16,922 nt of DNA, taken from assembly GCA_016285815.1 (NCBI GenBank), contig JAEERN010000192.1, positions 1 through 16,922 of the forward strand. The letters run 5' to 3'. Position numbers and translations under genes: made by a program. Source of the stretch: Clostridiales bacterium. Its GTDB lineage: Bacteria; Bacillota; Clostridia; Oscillospirales; QAMX01. The notes beneath the pieces were generated by a model that ran no database searches, was not told the DNA's origin, and saw only the letters and a program-made list of their open reading frames with translations. Shown here piece after piece: positions 1 to 6,473 of this stretch (positions are counted from its first letter, which is position 1; every line of letters begins with the position of its first letter).

Positions 1-103
1 CCTCGGCGGCCCATCTGGTCCTGAGGGCCGCGCGGCGCTTCCGGCGCGGCGGCGGCGGGCGGGCCGTCCCTGAAAAACCGGGAGAAAACGCCCCGTTCCC
101 CCC

Positions 104-132
104 TTGCGCCGCGGCCGGAAATGGAGTATAAT
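104..132 (+). promoter_or_regulatory. Sigma-A promoter of the GH92 operon
   Basis: TTGCGC at 104-109 and a perfect TATAAT at 127-132 are separated by exactly 17 bases. The -35 matches TTGACA in only some positions, but the -10 is consensus. Transcription should start near 139, leaving about 55 bases of leader before the ATG at 194. The upstream in-frame TTG (104) and ATG (131) lie inside this promoter, which argues against using them as start codons. Confidence 0.65.
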
Positions 133-193
133 GCAAGAAAAGAAACGCCGCGGACCGGGCCCCGGACCGCGCGGGAATGCGAGGCTTTGCGCT

Positions 194-2179
194 ATGGACA
201 AGACCCGGTATGTGGACGTGTTCCACGGCAGCGGGACCATCAACCTTCCGGTCCCGCAGGGGGCCGCGGCGTCGTGGCACGCCATCAAGGGCCTGTGCGG
301 GAACACGAGCCCCGGCGCCGTCCTGCCCTTCGGCAAGTACGCCGTCGCGCCGTACAGCGGCGGCTATTCCTCGGGATACGGCGTCAACCGCATGAATTGC
401 GGCGGGCCCATCCGGACCTTTTCCGACACGCTGCGCCTGCGTGGCTTTTCCCACTTTCAGCAGAGCGGCACCGGCGCCACGCACGTCTATTACAACTACG
501 CGGTGGTCCGCCCCTCTTACGGCGGACCGGAGCGGGACTGGGGCGTGCGGGACGAGAGCGGCCGCCCGGGCCGCTATGCCGTCACGCTGGCCGAGACGGG
601 GATCCGCTGTGAGCTGACCGCGGCGCGGACCTGCGCCATGCACCGCTATGCCTTCGGCCGTCCGGGCGGGATGTTGACCTTTGACTTTGAAAACGACGGG
701 CTGTACGCCGACGAGGACCGTCTGCGCAGCCCCGCGCGGGACGTGACGGTGCGCCGGGTCTCCGACCGGGAGCTGGCCGCCGCCGCCACGCTGCAGGGCG
801 TCCGGCTGTGGTTCGCCGTCGCCGTGGAGGGGGACGGCGCGCTGGACGAGAGCGGCGCGTTCCGCCTGGCCGGACCCGGGACCGTCACGGTGCGCCTGTC
901 GGCCTCCGCCGAGTCGGCCGAGGCGGCGCGGCGGGAGCTGGAGGCCTCGACCGCGTCCTTCGACGAGGTTGCCGAGGCGGCGGACGCCGCGTGGGAGGAC
1001 GCGCTGGGGCGCGTCTGCGTCGAGGGCGGCGGCGAGACCGAGCGGAGGCTCTTCTATTCCAACCTGTACCACTCGCTGGTCAAGCCCTGCGACTGGGGCG
1101 GCGGCGGGTTTTTGTGGCGCGGCGCCCCCTTCGTGGTGGACATCGTCACCATGTGGGACCTGTACAAGACTCAGCTTCCTCTGCTGTACACGCTGTTCGG
1201 AGAGGTGTCGTCCCATCTGGCGGCGACGATCACGCGCATGGGGCTGGAGCGGGGCCGCCTGCCGCACAGCCTGATGCTGTCCTCCGAGCTGGACCGGGAG
1301 GCCGCTCAGGCCTGCGCGCTGGGCGAGATCTCGCTGTACGACGCGTGGGTCCGCGGGGTCGAGGCGGACTGGCCGGCCGCCGTGGACGCCGCGCTGAAGG
1401 ACGTGGGCCGTCCCGACTTCGCCGGACGGGCCGCCGACGGGTCCATCCGCCGCCTGACCCACGTGCTGGACGTGTACGAGGGCTGTTCCGCCGCGGCGGA
1501 GCTGGCGCGGGCCGTCGGCAAGCCCCGGGAGGCGGAGACGCTGGCCCGGGCGGCGGGCGACTGGCGGGAGGCCTTCGATCCGGCCACAGGGCTGCTGCGG
1601 GCGGACAGCGACTATTACGAGGGGAACCACTGGAACTATTCCTTCCGGCTGCTGCGCGGCATGGAAGAGCGGATCGCGCTGGCCGGCGGGAGAGAGGCCT
1701 TTGTCCGGCTGCTTGACAAGTTTTTCGGCTTTACCGACCCGGAGGATCTTTCGGGGCGGTTCGAGGGGTTCAACAACGAGACGGACATGGAAGCGCCCTG
1801 GGCGTACCACGCGGCCGGCCGGTTCGACCGGCTGTGCGAGGTGCTGGATCTGGGCGACCGGTACGCCTTCCGCACCGCGGCGGGGACCACGGGCCCCGGC
1901 GGCATCCCCGGAAACAACGACTCCGGCGGGCTGTCCGCCTGTGAGGTGTGGAACGATCTGGGGCTGTTCCCCGTCAGCGGACAGGACCGGATGCTGTGCG
2001 GCCGGCCGAAGTTCTGCCGCGCGGCCCTGAAGCTGGCCTCGGGCGAAACGCTGACCGTCGAACGGACGGGGGAGGGCAAGGTCCCCGCCCGCGTGACATG
2101 GAACGGAAAGACCCTGTGCGGCAGGCGTCTGGCCGCGTCGGAGATGATGCGCGGCGGCGCTTTGACATTCATCTACTGA
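194..2179 (+). CDS. GH92 family alpha-mannosidase-like glycosidase, cytosolic
   Basis: The 661-residue product matches glycoside hydrolase family 92, calcium-dependent exo-alpha-mannosidases that trim mannose from yeast mannan or N-glycans. Visible family landmarks are GNTSPGAVLPFG from residue 36, GFSH at 84-87, MWDLYKTQLPLL at 320-331, YYEGNHWNYSF with E476 in the position of the catalytic acid, and GNNDSGG with D576 in the GNxDxG catalytic-base motif. The ATG at 194 is chosen because longer in-frame starts fall within the promoter; a weak GCGAGG lies about 9 bases upstream of it. There is no signal peptide, unlike the secreted Bacteroides enzymes, so it probably acts on imported oligosaccharides. 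The segment after GNNDSGG (LSACEVWNDLGLFPV) departs from the usual SAWYVFSALGFYPV, so linkage specificity cannot be assigned. The next gene starts 20 bases downstream, indicating an operon. Family assignment is firm; substrate is inferred. Confidence 0.88.
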   Translation: MDKTRYVDVFHGSGTINLPVPQGAAASWHAIKGLCGNTSPGAVLPFGKYAVAPYSGGYSSGYGVNRMNCGGPIRTFSDTLRLRGFSHFQQSGTGATHVYYNYAVVRPSYGGPERDWGVRDESGRPGRYAVTLAETGIRCELTAARTCAMHRYAFGRPGGMLTFDFENDGLYADEDRLRSPARDVTVRRVSDRELAAAATLQGVRLWFAVAVEGDGALDESGAFRLAGPGTVTVRLSASAESAEAARRELEASTASFDEVAEAADAAWEDALGRVCVEGGGETERRLFYSNLYHSLVKPCDWGGGGFLWRGAPFVVDIVTMWDLYKTQLPLLYTLFGEVSSHLAATITRMGLERGRLPHSLMLSSELDREAAQACALGEISLYDAWVRGVEADWPAAVDAALKDVGRPDFAGRAADGSIRRLTHVLDVYEGCSAAAELARAVGKPREAETLARAAGDWREAFDPATGLLRADSDYYEGNHWNYSFRLLRGMEERIALAGGREAFVRLLDKFFGFTDPEDLSGRFEGFNNETDMEAPWAYHAAGRFDRLCEVLDLGDRYAFRTAAGTTGPGGIPGNNDSGGLSACEVWNDLGLFPVSGQDRMLCGRPKFCRAALKLASGETLTVERTGEGKVPARVTWNGKTLCGRRLAASEMMRGGALTFIY

Positions 2180-2199
2180 ACGAAAGAGAGGAAACGATC

Positions 2200-2970
2200 A
2201 TGGACGTCAGAGAATACGCGGCCTATCCGGCGGGGGGCGAAAAGCCTCTGGACCGGATCGTTTCGGACGGCGGGATGTGCGGCATCTTCCGGACGCTGGG
2301 CTGTATCGGCGACAGCATGTCCTCGGGCGAGTTTGAGGCGCTGGACGCCGAGGGGAACCGGAGCTATCACGACATGTTCGAGTACTCGTGGGGCCAGTTC
2401 ATCGCGCGGGACGCCGGGCTTACGGCCCGGAACTTCTCCCGCGGGGGCATGACCGCCAAGGAGTACTGGGAGACCTTTGCCGAGGCCAACGGGTTCTGGG
2501 ATCCGGACAAGCTCTGCCAGGCATATATCGTCGCCTTGGGGGTCAACGACCTCTACGGGCTGCAGATGCCCGTCGGGTCCGTAGCGGACATCGACCGGGA
2601 GGATCCGGAGAAGTGCGGCGAGACCTTTGCGGGCTATCTGGGGCGGATCCTGCTGCGGCTGAAGGCCATGCAGCCCGAGGCGCGCTTTTTCCTGGTGACC
2701 ATCCCCAACGACGGCACCGACGATCCGCGGCCCCGCGCCCACGCGGAGCTGATGCGCGCCATGGCGGCGTTTTTCGACCACACGCGCGTCATCGACCTGT
2801 TCGCCTACGCCCCCGTCTACGACGAGGCCTTCCGGAAAAAATACTTTATGTACGGCCATATGAACCCCATGGGATACCGCCTGACGGCCAAAATGTTCGA
2901 AAGCTATATCGACTGGCTGATCCGCACCGAGCCGGGCGAGTACGAGCGCATGGGCTTCGTCGGCAGATAA
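2200..2970 (+). CDS. SGNH/GDSL hydrolase family protein (putative esterase)
   Basis: A 256-residue protein with the SGNH hydrolase blocks in order: block I GDSMSSGE (G37-D38-S39, nucleophile S39), block III GVND (G114, N116) and block V with GHMNPMGY at 219-226, where H220 is the likely catalytic histidine. This fold covers carbohydrate esterases and acetylesterases that remove acyl groups from sugars. No signal peptide or membrane segment is seen, so it is cytosolic like the GH92 product. The ATG at 2200 has a strong GAGAGGA seven bases upstream and lies 20 bases after the GH92 stop, so the two are co-transcribed. A reasonable inference is that it deacylates the oligosaccharide attacked by the GH92 enzyme. 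The canonical DxxH is altered to YGHMN, a variant I associate with a Clostridia subgroup. The actual ester substrate is unknown. Confidence 0.85.
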   Translation: MDVREYAAYPAGGEKPLDRIVSDGGMCGIFRTLGCIGDSMSSGEFEALDAEGNRSYHDMFEYSWGQFIARDAGLTARNFSRGGMTAKEYWETFAEANGFWDPDKLCQAYIVALGVNDLYGLQMPVGSVADIDREDPEKCGETFAGYLGRILLRLKAMQPEARFFLVTIPNDGTDDPRPRAHAELMRAMAAFFDHTRVIDLFAYAPVYDEAFRKKYFMYGHMNPMGYRLTAKMFESYIDWLIRTEPGEYERMGFVGR

Positions 2971-2991
2971 GGCCGCTTTCCGCGCATAGAC

Positions 2992-3043
2992 CGCCGCCTT
3001 TCCGGGCAGGATAGTCCTATCCTGAAAACGCGGAAAGGCGGCG
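2992..3043 (+). promoter_or_regulatory. Large two-part hairpin upstream of small ORF
   Basis: A 13-base outer stem (2992-3004 with 3031-3043, perfectly complementary) encloses a second stem CAGGATAG/CTATCCTG (3007-3014 with 3017-3024, seven usable pairs with a GTCC loop). No T-tract follows, so it does not look like a simple intrinsic terminator. The 3' arm contains AAAGGCGG (3034-3041), the only plausible Shine-Dalgarno for the small ORF that starts at 3046 or 3052. Folding would therefore hide the ribosome binding site. The structure is seen directly; a regulatory role is inferred. Confidence 0.6.
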
Positions 3044-3045
3044 AA

Positions 3046-3204
3046 ATGCGGATGGAGAAAAAGGACAAAAAGCCCGGCCGCGCCGAAAGGCGCCGGGCGG
3101 GCGCGGCGACGGTCTCGACCCCGGCGGACCGGGAAGGAATGTGGATCGGCCGGCCCAAGAACCCCAGAGGGCGGACGGAGCCCGTCGGCGGCGACAAGCG
3201 GTGA
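3046..3204 (+). CDS. Small basic protein of unknown function (52 aa)
   Basis: ATG at 3046 to TGA at 3202-3204 gives 52 residues; an in-frame ATG at 3052 would give 50 and has better spacing (10 bases) from AAAGGCGG than 3046 (4 bases). The protein begins MRMEKKDKKPGRAERR, is strongly basic, and ends in a distinctive IGRPKNPRGRTEPVGGDKR tail rich in Gly, Pro, Arg and Lys. No membrane segment, signal peptide or cysteine is present. Most sense codons end in G or C, as in the neighbouring genes. The stop lies nine bases before a strong terminator, so the transcript ends just after this ORF. I do not recognise the family. Candidates include a nucleic-acid-binding small protein or a conserved small ORF missed by annotation. 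Third gene of the GH92 operon. Confidence 0.5.
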   Translation: MRMEKKDKKPGRAERRRAGAATVSTPADREGMWIGRPKNPRGRTEPVGGDKR

Positions 3205-3212
3205 GGACCGCG

Positions 3213-3253
3213 CGGGCGGGAACGGAGGAAGCTCCGTTCCCGCCCGTTTTTTT
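3213..3253 (+). terminator. Intrinsic terminator of the GH92-SGNH-small ORF operon
   Basis: A 15-bp perfect stem (3213-3227 with 3232-3246) closes on a GAAG loop and is followed directly by seven T (3247-3253). It lies nine bases after the small ORF stop codon. One of the strongest terminators in the window. Confidence 0.9.
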
Positions 3254-3307
3254 CGCGGAAGTGCGCCGGGGCCGCCCCCCGCGGCGCGCTTTGGGGGCGG
3301 CAGGGTG

Positions 3308-3336
3308 TTGACGGGCGGCGGCTTTTATGGTATCAT
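3308..3336 (+). promoter_or_regulatory. Sigma-A promoter of the GH4 gene
   Basis: TTGACG (3308-3313), a 17-base spacer and TATCAT (3331-3336) with an extended TG at 3328-3329. Transcription should start near 3343, giving about 43 bases of leader. It begins 54 bases after the preceding terminator, so the GH4 gene is its own unit. Confidence 0.8.
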
Positions 3337-3385
3337 GGCCGTAAAGAGCCCCGGCCGGGGCCAAACAGGAAAGGCGGACCATTTT

Positions 3386-4900
3386 ATGAGCAGATTCAAG
3401 ATCGCGTTCATCGGCGCGGGAAGTGTCGGCTTTACCCGCAAGCTTCTCGGCGACCTTCTCACCGTTCCGGAATTCCGCGACGTCGAGGTGGCGTTCACGG
3501 ACATCAATCCGCGCAATCTCGACATGGTCTACCGGCTCTGCCAGCGGGACATCGAGGCCAACGGCCTCGACATCCGCATCTCCTGCACGCTGGACCGCCG
3601 GGAGGCCTTCCGCGGGGCCAAATACGTCATCAACGCCGTCCGCATCGGCATGCTGGAGGCCTTCGAAAAGGACATCGACGTGGCGCTGCGCTACGGCGTG
3701 GACCAGTGCGTGGGCGACACCATCTGCGCCGGGGGCATCATGTACGGTCAGCGGGGCGTCCACGCCATGCTGGACTTTTGCCGCGACATCCGCGAGGTTG
3801 CGCTGCCCGGCTGTCTCCTGTTGAACTATTCCAACCCCAACGCCATGATGACGTGGGCGGCCAACCAGTACGGCGGCGTTCCGACCGTCGGCCTGTGCCA
3901 CGGGGTCCAGGGCGGCCACCGTCAGATCGCCGAGGCGCTGGGCTATCGGCAGGACGAGGTGGACATCGTCTGCGCCGGGATCAACCACCAGACGTGGTAC
4001 GTCAAGGTCTCCCACGAGGGCGAGGACCTGACGGGCAAGATCCTCGAGGCCTATGAGAACGACCCCAAGCTGAGCCGGACGGAAAAGGTCCGCATCGACA
4101 TGCTGCGCCGTTTTGGCTATTACTCCACCGAGAGCAACGGCCATCTGTCCGAGTATCTGGCGTGGTACCGCAAGCGCCCGGACGAGATCAACCGCTGGCT
4201 GGACCACGAGGGCGGCTGGTCCAACGGCGAGACGGGGGGCTATCTGCGCGTCTGCCGGGAGGGGCGCAACTGGTTTGAGACGGACTTTCCCAACTGGCTG
4301 GCCGCGCCGGCCCGCCGGTTCACGCCGGAAAACCGCTCGCAGGAGCACGGCTCTTACATCATCGAGGGGCTGGAGACGGGCCGCGTCTACCGCGGACACT
4401 TCAACGTGGTCAACCGCGGCGCCATCACCAACCTGCCGGACGACTGCATCGTCGAGGTGCCCGGATACGTGGACCGGAACGGCATCAACATCCCCCGGGT
4501 GGGGGATCTGCCGCTGGGCTGCGCCGCCGTCTGTTCCCAGAGCGTCTGGGTCCAGCGGCTGGCCGTCGAGGCCGCGGTCCGCGCGGACCGGGCCCTGCTG
4601 ATCCAGGCCATGATGATGGATCCGCTCACCGGCGCGGTCTGCAATCCGCCGGAGATCGAGCAGATGGTGGACGAGTATCTGATCGAAGAGGCCGAGTGGC
4701 TGCCGCAGTACGCCGAGGAGATCGAGCGGGCCAAGGCCCGCATGGCCCGCCGCCATGAGACGGGAACGTTCCTTGCGGACAAGCGGGACTATGCCGGGGC
4801 GGCCCGGCTGCACGTCAAGACCGTGGACGAGATGCGGGCCGACGCCGACCGCGCCCGGGCGGACGCGGCCCGGTCCGACAAGACCGGCGGGACGAAGTGA
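3386..4900 (+). CDS. GH4 family glycosidase (alpha-galactosidase/alpha-glucuronidase type)
   Basis: A 504-residue member of glycoside hydrolase family 4, which cleaves glycosides by an oxidation-elimination mechanism using NAD+ and a divalent metal, usually Mn2+. The N-terminal Rossmann motif is GAGSVGF (10-16) with D39 at the end of strand beta-2. NYSNPN sits at 147-152, and the metal-binding pair is C171-H172 in CHGVQGG with H201 in GINHQTW. Known MelA-type alpha-galactosidases carry CHSV at this site; CHGV is a variant, so galactosidase versus glucuronidase or another specificity is open. The ATG at 3386 has AAAGGCGG eight bases upstream; the longer reading from 3305 runs through the promoter. 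Cytosolic. The protein is longer than the usual 430-450 residues and ends in a highly charged tail (EMRADADRARADAARSDK) that looks helical. Likely degrades an imported oligosaccharide alongside the GH92 operon upstream. Confidence 0.88.
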   Translation: MSRFKIAFIGAGSVGFTRKLLGDLLTVPEFRDVEVAFTDINPRNLDMVYRLCQRDIEANGLDIRISCTLDRREAFRGAKYVINAVRIGMLEAFEKDIDVALRYGVDQCVGDTICAGGIMYGQRGVHAMLDFCRDIREVALPGCLLLNYSNPNAMMTWAANQYGGVPTVGLCHGVQGGHRQIAEALGYRQDEVDIVCAGINHQTWYVKVSHEGEDLTGKILEAYENDPKLSRTEKVRIDMLRRFGYYSTESNGHLSEYLAWYRKRPDEINRWLDHEGGWSNGETGGYLRVCREGRNWFETDFPNWLAAPARRFTPENRSQEHGSYIIEGLETGRVYRGHFNVVNRGAITNLPDDCIVEVPGYVDRNGINIPRVGDLPLGCAAVCSQSVWVQRLAVEAAVRADRALLIQAMMMDPLTGAVCNPPEIEQMVDEYLIEEAEWLPQYAEEIERAKARMARRHETGTFLADKRDYAGAARLHVKTVDEMRADADRARADAARSDKTGGTK

Positions 4901-4917
4901 CAAAACGACGAGACGGT

Positions 4918-4965
4918 CAGAGCCGGGGGGAAGCGGCCGCTTCCCCCCGGCTCTGCAGCGTTTTT
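4918..4965 (+). terminator. Terminator between GH4 gene and the convergent operon
   Basis: A 38-base perfect palindrome: 4918-4936 pairs with 4937-4955 without spacer, so the RNA loop must come from the central GCGGCCGC. Five T follow at 4961-4965 after a five-base gap. On the minus strand only a distant TTTT (4902-4905) follows, so it is best for the GH4 transcript but may also stop the convergent SGNH transcript. Confidence 0.75.
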
Positions 4966-4977
4966 AAAGCGCGGTGG

Positions 4978-6447
4978 TCAGTTCGAGAGACGATAGACGT
5001 CGTTCGCGCCATTGCGGATGTCCAGCGTGAAGGCGTCGATCAGCTGGTGGGTCCGCTCGTCGTAGAGCGCGATGGCCACGCCGCGGCGGTGGGTGACCAG
5101 CTCGACTCCATCGAAGGTGATGCTGGCGTATCCGTTGTCGCCCGGCCGGGCGACGCTGGACACCACGAAGGTGTGTCCGTCGACCTCGTGTGTCAGAGTC
5201 GTCGTCGTGTCCTGGGGAGAGGTTTCCGCCCGGACGCCCTCTGCCGTGACAACGGCGGCGTACTTGTCTGTGCCCAGCTTGCCGAAGTCGGCAAGGCCCA
5301 GGGCCGACAGCGAGCGGTTCGCCTTGGCGTTGGCCTTGTTGGTCAGATTCCCCTTGGCCACGAGGATCGTACAGCCCTCAAGGTCCGTCAGGGACGCGGC
5401 GAGGGTCGTGGCGGACTTTTGCCGGGGAAAGAATTTCTGATAGCAGAAGTGGGCATAGTCGAGAGAGAACTCGCTCCACTCGCTCCGGCGGGCGTCGGAC
5501 ATCTCCGTGGGGCCGATGCCGGCGGCAGTCAGACGGCGGGCCAGTTCGGTCGACAGGATCCGCGAACCGGTCTCATTTAGATGGTGCTCGTCGCAGAAAT
5601 GGCGGGAGACCTTGATGCCGAAGTCTTCCGGAGCGCTGGCGAGATCCCAGAATTCGACGGACTCGCCGGCCGTCAGCCCGGCGACGGCGGCGGCCAACGC
5701 CGTGTTCCAGTCGGAGGTCGGCGCGCTCCAGACCACGAGCCGGGCGCCGTTTTCGCGGCAGAGGGCGGCGATCTCGGTCAAAGCCTGTCGGTTCGCCTGG
5801 GTAATCGTGCCGTTCCAGTCGAAGGCCGAGCCATCGAGCTTGGCCTTCGAAGTGACCGCGTAGTTGACGGCGTGTCCCTTGGTGTCGGTCCCAGACAGGT
5901 CGGACGTCAGCGCTTGGATATCCTTTTCCTCCAGCTCCTTCCAGCGGGAGTGGAACTGGAGGAAGGGGATCATGAGCTCCTGCCGGACCTGGGAGTCGTC
6001 GGTCAGACTGCGGACAGCGCGGTATTTGCGGAGGGAGAAGGGGAACGCGTCGAAGGTATAGTGCAGATAAGCGGGCGTCTGCGGCGTGTCGTAGGAAAAG
6101 GCGTAGGCCTCCAGCAGGACGATCCGCGGGCTTTGGCGGCGAAGCGCCTCACGCAGTAGCTCCCGGGCCACGTCCAGCCGCATGGACGGCGTGCCCAGCG
6201 AATAAGAGGCGATCCCGGACTCCTGATACAGCGTGTAAGGGTTGACGGAGTAATAGCTGTGGCTGCTGCCGACGAAGAGCGCGTCGACGCTGTCCTTCGG
6301 AAGTTCGGCGTAAGACCGGAGCCAGTCGGTCTGGGTCCACTTGGGGCGGAAGAGCTTGTTCAGCGCGGTGACGCAGCCGAGGAGCAGGGCGATCAGCAGG
6401 ACGGCGACGATGGCGCGCCGGACCCATTGTGCTTTACGTTTGGTCAT
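4978..6447 (-). CDS. Membrane-anchored SGNH-fold protein with ILEI-like C-terminus
   Basis: A 489-residue protein, second gene of the MBOAT operon. Residues 10-29 form a single N-terminal membrane segment after a KRK patch, so the bulk should lie outside the membrane. The SGNH-like domain (about 50-310) shows block I GSSHSYYSVNP with S61 or S62 as candidate nucleophile and a DEHHLNETG block with D286 and H289 in the DxxH spacing. This is the layout of AlgJ/AlgX and DltD-type proteins that work with MBOAT acyltransferases. The last part (about 354-478) resembles an interleukin-like EMT inducer (ILEI) domain: a TILVAKG strand followed by a helix, then ITFDGVELVTHRRG and IALYDERTHQLIDAFTLD. Start: ATG at 6447 is 12 bases from AAAGGAG (6460-6466); an in-frame TTG at 6453 is 6 bases away and is a real alternative adding two residues. 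The MBOAT gene ends 26 bases upstream. Confidence 0.8.
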   Translation of the reverse strand: MTKRKAQWVRRAIVAVLLIALLLGCVTALNKLFRPKWTQTDWLRSYAELPKDSVDALFVGSSHSYYSVNPYTLYQESGIASYSLGTPSMRLDVARELLREALRRQSPRIVLLEAYAFSYDTPQTPAYLHYTFDAFPFSLRKYRAVRSLTDDSQVRQELMIPFLQFHSRWKELEEKDIQALTSDLSGTDTKGHAVNYAVTSKAKLDGSAFDWNGTITQANRQALTEIAALCRENGARLVVWSAPTSDWNTALAAAVAGLTAGESVEFWDLASAPEDFGIKVSRHFCDEHHLNETGSRILSTELARRLTAAGIGPTEMSDARRSEWSEFSLDYAHFCYQKFFPRQKSATTLAASLTDLEGCTILVAKGNLTNKANAKANRSLSALGLADFGKLGTDKYAAVVTAEGVRAETSPQDTTTTLTHEVDGHTFVVSSVARPGDNGYASITFDGVELVTHRRGVAIALYDERTHQLIDAFTLDIRNGANDVYRLSN

Positions 6448-6473
6448 GATCAAAAAAAACTCCTTTCCCGCGG

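Noticed and set aside
1..103. Possible 3' end of an upstream plus-strand gene
   Set aside because: All three plus frames are short and Arg/Gly/Pro-rich here (stops at 22-24, 71-73 and 129-131). None resembles a known C-terminus and no terminator hairpin with T-tract is present, so no partial gene is called.
2992..3043. Simple intrinsic terminator after the SGNH gene
   Set aside because: The stem is strong but no T-tract follows on either strand, and a proper terminator lies 170 bases further after the small ORF; kept instead as a candidate regulatory hairpin.
3017..4903. 628-codon minus-strand open frame opposite the GH4 gene
   Set aside because: Antisense shadow of a gene with clear GH4 motifs; it also crosses the GH4 promoter, a terminator and the small ORF.
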